A stretch of 64,000 nucleotides of DNA from Limnohabitans sp. JirII-31 (GCF_002778315.1 NZ_NESA01000011.1:58539-122538); one strand, 5' to 3'. Counted from the first letter of the stretch, positions 1 through 9,110 are shown. Program-made: numbers and translations. The notes: generated by a model not told the origin, from the sequence alone.

Positions 1-680
1 AAAGTGGATTTGGCGCAGGGTTTGGTTCATTGGCTGTGCCCTTGATGGCCATGGCGGTGACGGTGCCTCAAGCGGCAGCCATTTTGATGCCCCTGTTGTT
101 TGTGATCGATGTGCTGGGTATTGCGGCGTATCGGCGTGACTTTGATCTGTCCTTGCTCAAGTTTTTAGTGCCTTGGGGTTTGGTGGGCACGCTGGTGGGG
201 TATCTGTCATTTAGCCTGTTGGAGACCCACTGGGTCGCGGGTTTGGTGGGCTTTTTCACCCTGCTGTTTTTGGCGCAGCGCGTGTTGTTTCCTCCCGCTG
301 CACAGGGGCACGCGCCGCCGCGCTGGCTGGGAGCGATATTGACCACCTTGTCTGGCTTCACCAGTTTCATTGCGCACACGGGCGCGCCACCCGTGAACGC
401 GTATTTGTTGCCCATGCGTCTGGACCCGGTCAAGTTTGCTGCCACGTTGTCGGTGTATTTTTTCTTCATGAATTTTGCCAAGTGGGTGCCATACGCGGCC
501 TTGGGCTTGCTCGATTGGCGCAACTTGTGCACGGCACTGGTGCTGATGCCTTTGGTCCCTGTGGGCGTGTGGTCTGGTGTGCGGATTGCCCGGCGTATTG
601 AGCCCAAGTTGTTTTACCAAATGGTGCATCTGGGTATGCTGCTGACCGGTAGCAAGCTGATGTGGGACGCTTTGCATTGA
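1..680 (+). CDS. TauE/SafE family sulfite exporter-type permease, 5' truncated
   Basis: The reading frame is open from base 3, so the gene begins upstream of the window; the TTG at base 30 is not a real start. The visible N-terminal part (GFGAGFGSLAVPLM) is the glycine-rich first repeat of the TauE/SafE (TSUP, DUF81) family. About 226 residues are present, with several hydrophobic segments, consistent with an inner-membrane carrier of small anions or organic sulfur compounds. The substrate cannot be told. The next gene follows after 13 bp, so the two may be co-transcribed. Confidence 0.85.
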   Translation, partial: SGFGAGFGSLAVPLMAMAVTVPQAAAILMPLLFVIDVLGIAAYRRDFDLSLLKFLVPWGLVGTLVGYLSFSLLETHWVAGLVGFFTLLFLAQRVLFPPAAQGHAPPRWLGAILTTLSGFTSFIAHTGAPPVNAYLLPMRLDPVKFAATLSVYFFFMNFAKWVPYAALGLLDWRNLCTALVLMPLVPVGVWSGVRIARRIEPKLFYQMVHLGMLLTGSKLMWDALH

Positions 681-693
681 AGAAAGGTGAGCG

Positions 694-1149
694 ATGAAGG
701 TATTTGATTCGTTGCAGCAGGTGCAGGCCTGGGTCGGGCAGGGCGAGTTGCTCGGTGATTGGCTGACGGTGACCCAAGAACAAATCAACCAATTTGCCAA
801 AGCCACGGGCGATGAGCAGTGGATTCATGTGGACGAAGAGCGTGCCCAGTCAGGCCCCTTTGGTGCAACGATTGCACATGGGTTTCTCACGCTCTCGTTG
901 CTACCCAAGCTGTGCGCCACGGCGTTCCAGATACGCGGTGTGCGTTTGGGGGTGAATTACGGTTTGAACAAGGTGCGCTTCACGGCGCCAGTGCCCGTCA
1001 ACAGCCGCTTGCGCGCGCGCTTGGTGCTCAAGTCGTGCGACCCGCTAGAGGGCAACGGCATGCAGCTCACATGGGTGACGACCATTGAGCGCGAGGGCGC
1101 GGACAAACCGGTGTGTGTGGCAGAGTCACTCACGCGCTGGTATGCATAG
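694..1149 (+). CDS. MaoC/NodN-like hot-dog fold (R)-specific enoyl-CoA hydratase family protein
   Basis: 151 aa, preceded by a good ribosome site (AAAGGTGAG). The centre carries the MaoC hydratase signature: ATGDEQWIHVD followed by GPFGATIAHGFLTLSLLP, with the catalytic Asp and His spaced as in R-specific enoyl-CoA hydratases. Family members hydrate trans-2-enoyl-CoA in fatty acid or PHA metabolism; the acyl substrate is not deducible. Its last 20 bp overlap the end of the convergent trmL gene. Confidence 0.85.
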   Translation: MKVFDSLQQVQAWVGQGELLGDWLTVTQEQINQFAKATGDEQWIHVDEERAQSGPFGATIAHGFLTLSLLPKLCATAFQIRGVRLGVNYGLNKVRFTAPVPVNSRLRARLVLKSCDPLEGNGMQLTWVTTIEREGADKPVCVAESLTRWYA

Positions 1150-1606
1150 CAAACTGGTTTTGTCGCCAGGCTTCGAAGACCAGCACTGCCACAGCATTGG
1201 ACAGGTTCAAGCTGCGCTGGCCTTCGCGCATGGGCAGACGCAGTCGTTGTGCGGCTGCGAAGCTGTCGCGCACATCAGGTGGCAGACCACTGGTTTCTGA
1301 GCCAAAGACAAACCAGTCGCCTGGCTGATACGACACGTCATGTGCAGCGCCAGAGCCTTTGGTGGTGAGCGCAAACATGCGTGTGGGGTCTGGCTGTTGG
1401 GCATCTAAAAACTGCGCCCAACTGGCATGACGATGCACGGGGGCGTACTCGTGGTAGTCCAGGCCAGCGCGGCGCATGTGTTTGTCTTCCATCGAAAACC
1501 CCAGTGGCTCAATCAGGTGCAAGGCGCAGCCTGTGTTGGCGGCGAGCCGGATGACGTTGCCCGTGTTGGGGGGAATTTCGGGGTGGACCAGAACAATATT
1601 GAACAT
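1130..1606 (-). CDS. trmL: tRNA (cytidine(34)-2'-O)-methyltransferase
   Basis: 158 aa, the usual length for TrmL, a SPOUT-class enzyme that 2'-O-methylates the wobble base of tRNA-Leu using S-adenosylmethionine. Visible motifs are PEIPPNTGNVIRLAANTG near the N-terminus, VFGSETSGLP (SAM/knot region) and RSLNLSNAVAVLVFEAWR at the C-terminus. The ATG at 1606 is chosen because it starts the conserved sequence MFNIVLVHPE; upstream in-frame sequence is not conserved in character. It lies 37 bp downstream of comF, probably in the same transcript. Confidence 0.93.
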   Translation of the reverse strand: MFNIVLVHPEIPPNTGNVIRLAANTGCALHLIEPLGFSMEDKHMRRAGLDYHEYAPVHRHASWAQFLDAQQPDPTRMFALTTKGSGAAHDVSYQPGDWFVFGSETSGLPPDVRDSFAAAQRLRLPMREGQRSLNLSNAVAVLVFEAWRQNQFAMHTSA

Positions 1607-1643
1607 GTGCGGATTGTCCTGCAAGAACCTTTTGCGCAAGGGA

Positions 1644-2381
1644 TCAGGACAGTTCTTGCGTGGGCTTTGCGGGGGTACGGGCAAACACCAGGCCCGTGAT
1701 GTGTGCAGCGCCTGCTGCGCGCAATGCGCGTGCAGCTTCAAACAAAGAGGCGCCAGTGGTCATGACATCGTCCACCACCAGCACGCGTTCACCACGCAAG
1801 GCTTGCAAGTGCTCGGGGTGTACCCAAAAACTGCCGCTGATGTTGGCCAGTCGCTCTGCCCGACCTTGCCCCACTTGATGTCTTTTGTGTTCGTGTCGCA
1901 GCAGGGTGTGGGCATCGGTTTTGTTTGGGGCAAGGTGGCGTGCCAGTTCATGGGCTTGGTTGAAGCCACGCTCGCGCAGACGCTGGGCAGACAAAGGCAT
2001 AGGGATCACGCGGTCTGCTGTTTCCAGGGCGGGTTCGACCCAAGGGGTGTGGCGTAGCAAGTCGGCCAAGTGCCGGCCCAAGCCTGGGTCGGCTTGGAAT
2101 TTGAAGTGTGCGATGGCGTTGACCCATGGGTAAGCGTAGTCCACTGCGCACAGGCAAACGTCGAGTGGCGGTGGCGTGTGTTGGCAGGCCATGCAAAGTG
2201 GGGTCTCCAGTCTTTGCGCGCAGGTGTTGCAACGTGCCACGGGCTGGGCGAAGCGTTGCACGCAGTCTTCGCAAATGGGTTGACTGGGCCATGCCTGGCA
2301 AATACGGCACAGGCTCGGCCAGCGCTTGGGCAAGAGCCCATGCTGTTGCGCGAAAAGCCTTGCATCTGCGATCAGTGACAT
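1644..2381 (-). CDS. comF: ComF family phosphoribosyltransferase-like protein
   Basis: 245 aa. The N-terminal third has paired CxxC zinc-ribbon motifs (CRIC, CEDC, CNTC, CMAC) and the C-terminus has the PRTase signature RVLVVDDVMTTGASL. This is the ComF/GntX architecture linked to DNA uptake or use of extracellular DNA in other bacteria; the exact reaction is unknown. It is the first gene of a comF-trmL pair, and its 5' end faces the divergent methyltransferase gene across 23 bp. Confidence 0.9.
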   Translation of the reverse strand: MSLIADARLFAQQHGLLPKRWPSLCRICQAWPSQPICEDCVQRFAQPVARCNTCAQRLETPLCMACQHTPPPLDVCLCAVDYAYPWVNAIAHFKFQADPGLGRHLADLLRHTPWVEPALETADRVIPMPLSAQRLRERGFNQAHELARHLAPNKTDAHTLLRHEHKRHQVGQGRAERLANISGSFWVHPEHLQALRGERVLVVDDVMTTGASLFEAARALRAAGAAHITGLVFARTPAKPTQELS

Positions 2382-2404
2382 GGGCTCAATATACTTCTTG
2401 CCTC

Positions 2405-3310
2405 ATGTCCGACATCCCATCTTCTGAGCGCCCCCCCACCCTTGACGCAATTGCCAGTGCACGCTGGAATGCGTGGCCTCATGCGCAATCGCCCTGGCTG
2501 AATGAAGAGGTGGCAAGGCGCATGCAAGACCGGTTGGAATGGATTCGTTTGCAACCTCAGGCTTGGATCGACTGGATGCCATTGAGTGGTGGTTTGGCAA
2601 CGCATGCGCTGGTGCGTGCGCGTTACCCCCAGGCGCGCTGCCATGTGGTCGAGCCCGATCAGACGCGCTTGGCGCTCACGCAGCGCGCCTTGCAAGCACC
2701 TTGGTGGCGTCGCTGGCTCAAGCCTCGGGCGCTGTCTTTCGCGCAACGTCCTTTGGCCGATGCAGACATGGTGTGGGCCAACATGGCGCTGCATCTGTCT
2801 GCGCAGCCTCAGGTTTTGTTGCGCGAGTGGCACCAAACCTTGGCGGTGGACGGCTTTTTGATGTTCTCTTGTCTTGGACCGGACACTTTGCGTGAATTGC
2901 ATGCGGTGTACCAACAGCAAGGTTGGCCAGCACCTAGCCATGCATTCACTGACATGCACGATTGGGGGGACATGCTGGTGGCGGCTGGTTTTGCGGAGCC
3001 TGTGATGGACATGGAGCACCTCACGCTCACGTATGCCAATGCGGCCGCGTTGTTGTCAGAGCTGCGTCAACTGGGCCGCAACCTGCATGGCGCGCGCTTT
3101 GCGGGTTTGCGCGGGCGTGCGTGGCGCCGTCAGCTTGAGCAGGCTTTGCTGGCGCTGGCCAAACCCGACCAAGGAGGGCGCTTGACGTTGACCGTGGAGG
3201 TGATTTACGGCCATGCCCTCAAGCCCGTACCCAAGCTCAAAATGAGCGAGAAAAGTTCGGTTTCTCTTCAAGATATGCGAACCATGCTGGGCCGCTCTAG
3301 GGGTAATTAG
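2405..3310 (+). CDS. bioC: BioC-like malonyl-ACP O-methyltransferase / SAM-dependent methyltransferase
   Basis: 301 aa. It is a class I SAM methyltransferase with a degenerate motif I region (WMPLSGGLATHALVRARYP), motif IV around DMVWANMALHLSAQPQVLLREW, and the C-terminal segment LTVEVIYGHALKP that I associate with betaproteobacterial BioC. BioC methylates malonyl-ACP to prime pimelate synthesis for biotin. The ATG at 2405 is chosen because the conserved part begins there; the frame is open farther upstream but overlaps comF. BioC itself rather than a paralogue is an inference. Confidence 0.7.
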   Translation: MSDIPSSERPPTLDAIASARWNAWPHAQSPWLNEEVARRMQDRLEWIRLQPQAWIDWMPLSGGLATHALVRARYPQARCHVVEPDQTRLALTQRALQAPWWRRWLKPRALSFAQRPLADADMVWANMALHLSAQPQVLLREWHQTLAVDGFLMFSCLGPDTLRELHAVYQQQGWPAPSHAFTDMHDWGDMLVAAGFAEPVMDMEHLTLTYANAAALLSELRQLGRNLHGARFAGLRGRAWRRQLEQALLALAKPDQGGRLTLTVEVIYGHALKPVPKLKMSEKSSVSLQDMRTMLGRSRGN

Positions 3311-3312
3311 CC

Positions 3313-3341
3313 TTGCTAGAATGCTCGCTGGTTACTTATAG
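3313..3341 (+). promoter_or_regulatory. Possible sigma70-type promoter of the ctaC-led oxidase operon
   Basis: TTGCTA at 3313-3318 and TTATAG at 3336-3341 are spaced by 17 bp in the 119-bp gap before ctaC. A TTGACA hexamer also occurs at 3355-3360 but has no convincing -10 partner at the right distance. Weak, pattern-based call. Confidence 0.3.
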
Positions 3342-3429
3342 GGCAAACCATTGCTTGACACATTGAGATAACGCAGTGTTTCACAAGGTTTGCGGTCCTG
3401 AAGTCTAAACATTAAGGCAATCGAAAGTG

Positions 3430-4596
3430 ATGAAGAACAATCTTTTCCAGAAGCTGGCTTCTGGTTTGCTGTTCGCCGCCGCATGGGCGAGCACAGCGGC
3501 TTGGGCGGTGAACGACTTACCGGGCGGCCCGGGCGTGCGACAACTCAATCTTCAGCCTGGAGCTACCAAGATTGCGCAAGAGCAAGGCTGGTTGCACTGG
3601 TTCATGCTGATCATTTGCACGGTGATTTTTATTGCAGTGTTTGGCGTGATGTTCTATTCCATCTGGAAGCACCGCAAATCGGTGGGTCACAAGTCGGCCA
3701 ACTTCCATGAGTCGGTGAAGGTCGAGATTGCGTGGACCGTCATTCCTTTCATCATCGTGATCTTGATGGCGCTGCCCGCCACCAAGGCGGTGGTGGCTCA
3801 AAAAGATACCTCCAATGCTGACCTGACCATCAAGGCCACGGGTTATCAGTGGAAGTGGGGCTATGACTACATCAAGGGTGAGGGTGAGGGCATTGCCTTC
3901 ATCTCCACCTTGGACAACGCGCAACGCGAAATGTCTAACAACGGCGCCAAAGGCGTGGACATCGACGATTACTTGTTGAAGGTGGACAATCCCTTGGTCG
4001 TTCCAGTCAACAAAAAGATTCGCATCATCACCACCGCCAATGACGTGATTCACGCGTTTGCTGTGCCTTCGTTGGGTGTGAAGCAAGACGCCATTCCTGG
4101 CTTCGTTCGCGACACTTGGTTCCGTGCTGAGCAAGTGGGTGACTACCACGGTCAATGCCAAGAGTTGTGCGGCAAAGAGCATGCGTACATGCCCATTCAC
4201 GTCAAGGTGCTGAGCGCTGAAGACTACGCCGCATGGGTGGCCACCGAGCAAAAGAAGATGGCTGCCTTGCAAGATGATCCAAGCAAGGTTTGGACGCTTG
4301 AAGACATCACCAAGCGCGGTGAAAAAGTGTACGCAGCCAACTGCTCGGCTTGCCACCAACCCAATGGCAAGGGTGCGGGTCCGATCAAGCCTTTGGATGG
4401 CGCGGCTGTTGTGCTGGATGCCGACAAGACCAAGCAAATCAAAGTGCTGCTCAATGGTCAAAACAATTTGGCCATGCCCAGCTGGAAGCAGTTGAGCGAC
4501 ACCGACATTGCAGCTGTGATCAGCTACACCAAAAACAATTGGTCCAACAAGACCGGCCAGCTGGTTCAGCCTGCCGATGTCAAGGCCGCACGTTAA
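3430..4596 (+). CDS. ctaC: Cytochrome c oxidase subunit II with fused cytochrome c domain
   Basis: 388 aa. It starts with a signal peptide (about residues 1-26, ending AAWA), followed by two membrane helices (about 55-80 and 98-118) and a periplasmic cupredoxin domain. The CuA ligands are visible: His208 (DVIHAF) and Cys243/Cys247/His251/Met254 (CQELCGKEHAYM). A C-terminal heme c site CSACH lies at residues 305-309, which makes this the caa3-like subunit II. The ATG at 3430 is preferred to the overlapping GTG at 3427. It leads the oxidase operon and passes electrons from cytochrome c to subunit I. Confidence 0.96.
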   Translation: MKNNLFQKLASGLLFAAAWASTAAWAVNDLPGGPGVRQLNLQPGATKIAQEQGWLHWFMLIICTVIFIAVFGVMFYSIWKHRKSVGHKSANFHESVKVEIAWTVIPFIIVILMALPATKAVVAQKDTSNADLTIKATGYQWKWGYDYIKGEGEGIAFISTLDNAQREMSNNGAKGVDIDDYLLKVDNPLVVPVNKKIRIITTANDVIHAFAVPSLGVKQDAIPGFVRDTWFRAEQVGDYHGQCQELCGKEHAYMPIHVKVLSAEDYAAWVATEQKKMAALQDDPSKVWTLEDITKRGEKVYAANCSACHQPNGKGAGPIKPLDGAAVVLDADKTKQIKVLLNGQNNLAMPSWKQLSDTDIAAVISYTKNNWSNKTGQLVQPADVKAAR

Positions 4597-4624
4597 TTCG
4601 GCCAGCGTTTAGAAGGAACACATC

Positions 4625-6256
4625 ATGAGCGCAGTACTCGATCCACACGGCCACGCCGCAGGCGACCACAGTCACGACGACCACCACGGTGCCCCACACG
4701 GCTGGCGTCGCTGGGTGTTTGCCACCAACCACAAAGACATCGGTACCTTGTACCTGTTGTTTGCTTTCACCATGTTGATCATCGGGGGCGTTTTGGCTCT
4801 GCTGATCCGTGCTGAGCTGTTCCAGCCCGGCTTGCAATTGGTGAACCCCGAGTTGTTCAACCAACTCACCACCATGCACGGCCTGATCATGGTGTTCGGC
4901 GCCATCATGCCGGCCTTCGTGGGTTTTGCAAACTGGATGATCCCATTGCAAATTGGTGCCTCTGACATGGCCTTTGCGCGCATGAACAACTTCAGCTTCT
5001 GGCTGATGATTCCTGCTGCGGCCACGTTGGCTGGCTCGTTCTTCATGCCCGGCGGCGCTCCTGCTGCTGGCTGGACTTTGTACGCACCGTTGACCCTGCA
5101 AATGGGTCCCTCAATGGACGCTGGTATTTTTGCCATGCACATCTTGGGTGCTTCGTCGATCATGGGCTCGATCAACATCATCGTGACCATCTTGAACATG
5201 CGCGCCCCTGGCATGACGCTGATGAAGATGCCGATGTTTGTTTGGACTTGGTTGATCACTGCGTATCTGCTGATTGCTGTGATGCCTGTGTTGGCTGGCG
5301 CGATCACCATGACGCTGACAGACCGCCACTTTGGCACGACCTTCTTCAACCCCGCTGGCGGTGGTGATCCCATCATGTACCAGCACATCTTCTGGTTCTT
5401 TGGTCACCCTGAGGTGTACATCATGATCTTGCCGGCCTTCGGCATCATCAGCCACATCGTGCCCGCGTTTGCACGTAAGAAGTTGTTCGGTTACGCCTCG
5501 ATGGTGTACGCCACATCGTCGATTGCGATCTTGTCATTCATCGTCTGGGCACACCACATGTACGCCACAGGTATGCCTGTGACGGGTCAGCTGTTCTTCA
5601 TGTACGCCACGATGTTGATCTCTGTGCCAACAGGCGTGAAGGTGTTCAACTGGATTGCCACCATGTGGAAGGGCTCGATGACCTTCGAGACGCCCATGTT
5701 GTTTGCCGTTGGTTTCATCTTCGTGTTCACCATGGGCGGTTTCACAGGCCTGATTTTGTCGATGGCACCGATTGATACCCAAGTGCAAGACACCTACTAC
5801 GTGGTCGCCCACTTCCACTATGTGTTGGTGGCTGGTTCGCTGTTTGCCATGTTTGCTGGTTTCTACTTCTGGTGCCCCAAGTGGACCGGCGTGATGTACA
5901 ACGAAACACGCGGCAAGATCCACTTCTGGTGGACTCTGATCTCGTTCAACGTGACCTTCTTCCCCATGCACTTCTTGGGCTTGGCGGGCATGCCACGTCG
6001 CTACGCCGATTACCCGATGCAGTTTGCCGACTTCAATGCCTTGGCTTCTGTGGGTGCATTCTTCTTTGGTTTTGCCCAGGTCTATTTCTTCTTCTTCGTT
6101 GTGTTGCCCGCGATGCGTGGTCATGGCGACAAAGCAGTGGCCAAACCTTGGGAAGCTGCTGAAGGTCTGGAATGGGAAGTGCCTTCGCCTGCACCTTTCC
6201 ACACCTTTGAAACCCCACCCAAGCTGGATGCCACGGCAACCCGCGTGATTGGCTGA
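4625..6256 (+). CDS. ctaD: Cytochrome c oxidase subunit I (aa3-type)
   Basis: 543 aa, normal length. It is the catalytic heme-copper subunit with 12 expected membrane helices. Metal ligands are visible: His85 (HGLIMVFG, low-spin heme a), His261 with Tyr265 ([10 protein letters not shown], CuB and the cross-linked Tyr), His310-His311 (CuB), and His396/His398 (HFHYVLV, heme a3 and heme a). The N-terminus is unusually His-rich (about residues 6-23). It follows ctaC by 28 bp and precedes the small assembly gene by 3 bp. Confidence 0.98.
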   Translation: MSAVLDPHGHAAGDHSHDDHHGAPHGWRRWVFATNHKDIGTLYLLFAFTMLIIGGVLALLIRAELFQPGLQLVNPELFNQLTTMHGLIMVFGAIMPAFVGFANWMIPLQIGASDMAFARMNNFSFWLMIPAAATLAGSFFMPGGAPAAGWTLYAPLTLQMGPSMDAGIFAMHILGASSIMGSINIIVTILNMRAPGMTLMKMPMFVWTWLITAYLLIAVMPVLAGAITMTLTDRHFGTTFFNPAGGGDPIMYQHIFWFFGHPEVYIMILPAFGIISHIVPAFARKKLFGYASMVYATSSIAILSFIVWAHHMYATGMPVTGQLFFMYATMLISVPTGVKVFNWIATMWKGSMTFETPMLFAVGFIFVFTMGGFTGLILSMAPIDTQVQDTYYVVAHFHYVLVAGSLFAMFAGFYFWCPKWTGVMYNETRGKIHFWWTLISFNVTFFPMHFLGLAGMPRRYADYPMQFADFNALASVGAFFFGFAQVYFFFFVVLPAMRGHGDKAVAKPWEAAEGLEWEVPSPAPFHTFETPPKLDATATRVIG

Positions 6257-6259
6257 TCG

Positions 6260-6370
6260 ATGACGCCTGAACAACGCAAAAAAAACCTCCGCCTGGGCCT
6301 GATTCTGGCTTCGGTGGCGGTGGTTTTCTTTGTCGGGTTTTTCATCAAAGTGATCTTGCTCAACCGCTGA
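6260..6370 (+). CDS. Cytochrome oxidase small assembly protein, 36 aa
   Basis: A complete short ORF fills the gap between ctaD and ctaG: MTPEQRKKNLRLGLILAS..., ending KVILLNR. It has a basic N-terminus and one membrane helix (about residues 12-33). Tiny single-helix proteins at this position are conserved in Comamonadaceae oxidase clusters and are annotated as small assembly proteins; the molecular role is not established here. Its start lies 4 bases after the ctaD stop and its end 7 bp before ctaG, consistent with translational coupling. Confidence 0.75.
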   Translation: MTPEQRKKNLRLGLILASVAVVFFVGFFIKVILLNR

Positions 6371-6377
6371 TAACACC

Positions 6378-6980
6378 ATGGCCAACGTGCGCAACAACCT
6401 CTTCATGCTGAGAAAGCTACTGATCGTAGCCGCGGGCATGTTTGCGTTTGGTTACGCGCTGGTACCCATGTACAAAGCGATTTGTGAGTTCACAGGTATT
6501 AACATCTTGGCCTTGGGCGAGCGCGAGATACCCGGAACGGGCAGTGCACGTGCCAAGGTCGGCAACACGCAGATTGACACCTCACGCACGATCACCGTGG
6601 AGTTTGACGCCAATGCCCGTGGGCCCTGGTTGTTCAAGCCTGCACAAAGTTCGGTGCAAGTTCACCCGGGCGAGATGACGACCATCATGTACGAGTTTCA
6701 AAACGTGCAAGATCGCGTCATGTCTGCCCAAGCCATTCCCAGTTATGCGCCGCGTCAAGCTGCTGCGCATTTCAACAAGTTGGAATGTTTTTGTTTCAAC
6801 CAATACACCTTGGCTCCAGGCGAGAAAAAGCAATGGCCAGTGGTGTTTGTGATTGATCCAAAGTTGTCAAAAAGCGTGACCACCATCACACTGTCTTACA
6901 CCTTTTTTGAAGTGGGCTCCAAGACGCCTGCAGCACCGACTGCCGCCTTGGACACCACGCACAAAGGAGCTGGGGCATGA
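6378..6980 (+). CDS. ctaG: Cytochrome c oxidase assembly protein CtaG/Cox11
   Basis: 200 aa. It has one N-terminal membrane anchor (about residues 12-32) and a periplasmic Ig-like domain. The copper-binding FNKLECFCFNQ motif is present, as in Cox11 proteins that deliver Cu(I) to the CuB centre of subunit I. The position directly after ctaD and the small assembly protein fits this role. Its stop overlaps the start of the DUF2970 gene by 4 bp. Confidence 0.95.
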   Translation: MANVRNNLFMLRKLLIVAAGMFAFGYALVPMYKAICEFTGINILALGEREIPGTGSARAKVGNTQIDTSRTITVEFDANARGPWLFKPAQSSVQVHPGEMTTIMYEFQNVQDRVMSAQAIPSYAPRQAAAHFNKLECFCFNQYTLAPGEKKQWPVVFVIDPKLSKSVTTITLSYTFFEVGSKTPAAPTAALDTTHKGAGA

Positions 6981-7171
6981 GCAAAAGAACGTCGTTCATG
7001 CGCTCCATCGTGGCGGTGGCGTGGTCGTTTCTGGGAATTCGTAAAAGCAGCGAGTTCCAAGAAGACATTGAAAAAATCAGCCCCCTGCACATCTTGGGCG
7101 TGGGGCTGGTTGCTGGTTTGTTATTTGTGATTGGGTTGATCGTTTTGGTCAACCTGGTCGTCGCGAAATAA
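6977..7171 (+). CDS. DUF2970 domain-containing membrane protein
   Basis: 64 aa. A short basic N-terminus is followed by the region SFLGIRKSSEFQEDIEKISPLH, typical of DUF2970, and one C-terminal membrane helix (about residues 38-62). This family is found within oxidase operons of betaproteobacteria; its function is unknown but an accessory role in oxidase biogenesis is inferred from context. The ATGA overlap with ctaG suggests coupled translation. Confidence 0.85.
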   Translation: MSKRTSFMRSIVAVAWSFLGIRKSSEFQEDIEKISPLHILGVGLVAGLLFVIGLIVLVNLVVAK

Positions 7172-7187
7172 AGAAGAAGGAGTGGAA

Positions 7188-8069
7188 ATGAGTAGCACCT
7201 CACACGGCGCAACGCCCTATTACTACGTGCCCCATGCCTCGCGTCATCCCGCGTTGGCTGCCTTGGGTTTGTTTTTTGTGATTCTTGGTGCAGGCCAGTG
7301 GATCAACGGCGCTGACTGGGGCAAGTATTCCTTGTTCTTTGGCCTGGTCTTCTGGTTGGGTGTGCTTTACCAATGGTTTGGCGACGCAATTGCGGAAAGC
7401 CAAAGCGGCCAGTACGGGCACAAGATTGACTTGTCTTATCGTTGGAGCATGAGCTGGTTCATCTTCTCTGAAGTGATGTTCTTTGGCGCATTCTTCTCTG
7501 CTCTGTGGTGGGCCCGTTCGCATTCGGTGCCAGCGCTGGGCAGCTTAGACAATGCACTGCTGTGGCCTGACTTCAAAGCTGTGTGGCCTAGCATGGCGGC
7601 TGGTATGACCGCATCACCTGCTGGCATCATCGAGCCGTTCCAAACCATGACGCCGTTTTGGTTGCCCACCATCAACACCGCGTTGTTGCTGAGCTCGGGT
7701 GTGACTTTGACGATTGCGCACCACGCATTGCGTGAGAACCACCGTGCCACCACCATCAAGTTCATGTGGTTGACGGTGTTGTTGGGTGTGGTGTTTTTGT
7801 TTGTGCAAGGCTACGAGTACTACCACGCTTACCATGAGATGAACCTCAAGCTCAGCTCGGGCGTGTACGGTTCAACCTTCTTCATGCTCACAGGTTTCCA
7901 CGGCTTTCACGTGTTCTTGGGCATGTTGATGCTGTTGGTCATCACCTTGCGTTTGCAAAAGGGCCACTTCACTGCCGACAAACACTTCGGCTTCGAAGGT
8001 GCTGCTTGGTACTGGCACTTTGTGGACGTGGTGTGGCTGGGCTTGTACATCTTGGTGTACTGGATGTAA
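7188..8069 (+). CDS. ctaE: Cytochrome c oxidase subunit III
   Basis: 293 aa with seven hydrophobic helices, the usual architecture. Characteristic sequences include YRWSMSWFIFSEVMFFGAFF, the GVYGSTFFMLTGFHGFHV region and the C-terminal AAWYWHFVDVVWLGLY. Subunit III binds lipid and stabilises the catalytic core. The ATG at 7188 follows an AAGAAGGAG ribosome site; a GTG at 7182 lies inside that site and is rejected. The terminator at 8090 ends this transcription unit. Confidence 0.97.
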   Translation: MSSTSHGATPYYYVPHASRHPALAALGLFFVILGAGQWINGADWGKYSLFFGLVFWLGVLYQWFGDAIAESQSGQYGHKIDLSYRWSMSWFIFSEVMFFGAFFSALWWARSHSVPALGSLDNALLWPDFKAVWPSMAAGMTASPAGIIEPFQTMTPFWLPTINTALLLSSGVTLTIAHHALRENHRATTIKFMWLTVLLGVVFLFVQGYEYYHAYHEMNLKLSSGVYGSTFFMLTGFHGFHVFLGMLMLLVITLRLQKGHFTADKHFGFEGAAWYWHFVDVVWLGLYILVYWM

Positions 8070-8089
8070 CGGCATCCGCCCTCACCAGC

Positions 8090-8116
8090 AAAGGCCGCAT
8101 GTGCGGCCTTTGTTGT
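8090..8116 (+). terminator. Rho-independent terminator after ctaE
   Basis: Perfect 10-bp inverted repeat AAAGGCCGCA / TGCGGCCTTT with a 2-base loop, followed by a T-rich stretch (TTTGTTGTTT). It lies between convergent ctaE and the minus-strand twin-TM gene and can probably serve both. Confidence 0.85.
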
Positions 8117-8125
8117 TTGGGGGGC

Positions 8126-8347
8126 TTATTGCCCCGGTGCGATGCCTGTGGGTTGGATGTAGCCCAACTTCCAGCCAATCAAAATGCAGATGAATAAAAG
8201 AATCGAGAAACCGACACGAAGAGCCAGAGCTTTGACCATCTTGCTCGACTTGGCCTGACCATTGCGTCCATCACGCATCATGAACACCAGAGCCGAGACC
8301 AGGCTCCCCAAAATGGCTAAGAACGCTATTGCAACAATGAATTTCAT
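8126..8347 (-). CDS. Twin transmembrane protein of the oxidase cluster
   Basis: 73 aa with two membrane helices: about residues 3-22 (IVAIAFLAILGSLVSALVFM) and about 45-62 (GFSILLFICILIGWKLG). Small two-helix proteins at this site are common in Comamonadaceae oxidase clusters; the function is unknown. The start at 8347 gives the family-like N-terminus MKFIVAIAF; an ATG three codons upstream (8356) is the alternative. Its 5' end overlaps that of the divergent surf1 gene by about 11 bp, so the two genes share a very compact promoter region. Confidence 0.75.
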   Translation of the reverse strand: MKFIVAIAFLAILGSLVSALVFMMRDGRNGQAKSSKMVKALALRVGFSILLFICILIGWKLGYIQPTGIAPGQ

Positions 8348-9110
8348 ACGAGCCATTATCTCTTTACCGCGCACCCGCAACTTGGCATGGATCACCTTGG
8401 CCATGTGCGTGGGCGTGGCGTTGACGGTGCGTCTGGGATTTTGGCAACTCTCTCGTGGCCAAGAAAAGCAAGCGCGCCATGCAGCTATTGCTGCGCAGCT
8501 GAGCGCGCCTGAACTGGACACGCCCAGTCTGCTGGCGCAACCCGGTCAATTTAAGTTGCTGCATCGACGTGTGTCTTTACAAGGGTTTTGGTTGCCCGAG
8601 CACACCATTTACTTGGACAACCGGGCCATGAATGGTCGCGCTGGCTTTTGGGTACTCACCCCGTTGGCTCTTGATGCCGACACCCGCGTGCTGGTTCAGC
8701 GTGGTTGGGTACCGCGCCACCAGCAAGACCGTACCTTGTTGCCGCCAATTGACACACCGGTGGAGGTGGTGCATGTGCATGGACGTATTGCGCCGCTCCC
8801 TTCCGATTTGCTCCAATTGAGCTCGGCAGCCGCATCGACTGCACCTGCCTCAGGGGCATCCAATATTCGGCAAAATCTAGACCTCGCGCAATACACCACA
8901 GAAATTGGTGGTGATGTCGTGGCCGTGGTGTTGCAAACCGACGCCGCCTCGGATGGCCTGTTACGCGATTGGCCTGAAATCTCCGCAGGTGTTGAGAAGC
9001 ACCAAGCCTACGCCTTCCAATGGTTTGCACTGGCTGCATTGCAGTTGCTGCTCTATCTTTGGTTTCAATGGATCAAACCCTACCGTCATGTCCGAAACTC
9101 AACGTCCTGA
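8337..9110 (+). CDS. SURF1 family cytochrome oxidase biogenesis protein
   Basis: 257 aa. It has an N-terminal helix with the conserved LGFWQLSRGQEKQ sequence, the DNRAMNGRAGFWVLTPL motif, VLVQRGWVPR, and a C-terminal membrane helix ending in KHQAYAFQWFALAALQLLLY. SURF1/Shy1 proteins assist heme a insertion into subunit I. The ATG at 8337 retains the first membrane helix; it overlaps the divergent twin-TM gene. The 3' end overlaps the next gene by 23 bp. Confidence 0.92.
   Translation: MNFIRAIISLPRTRNLAWITLAMCVGVALTVRLGFWQLSRGQEKQARHAAIAAQLSAPELDTPSLLAQPGQFKLLHRRVSLQGFWLPEHTIYLDNRAMNGRAGFWVLTPLALDADTRVLVQRGWVPRHQQDRTLLPPIDTPVEVVHVHGRIAPLPSDLLQLSSAAASTAPASGASNIRQNLDLAQYTTEIGGDVVAVVLQTDAASDGLLRDWPEISAGVEKHQAYAFQWFALAALQLLLYLWFQWIKPYRHVRNSTS

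Noticed and set aside
3355..3360. TTGACA as the -35 box for ctaC
   Set aside because: No acceptable -10 hexamer 16-18 bp downstream; the pair at 3313/3336 is marginally better.
8262..8336. Longer start for surf1
   Set aside because: It would run through the opposite-strand twin-TM gene, and the added residues lack the hydrophobic or conserved character of SURF1 N-termini.
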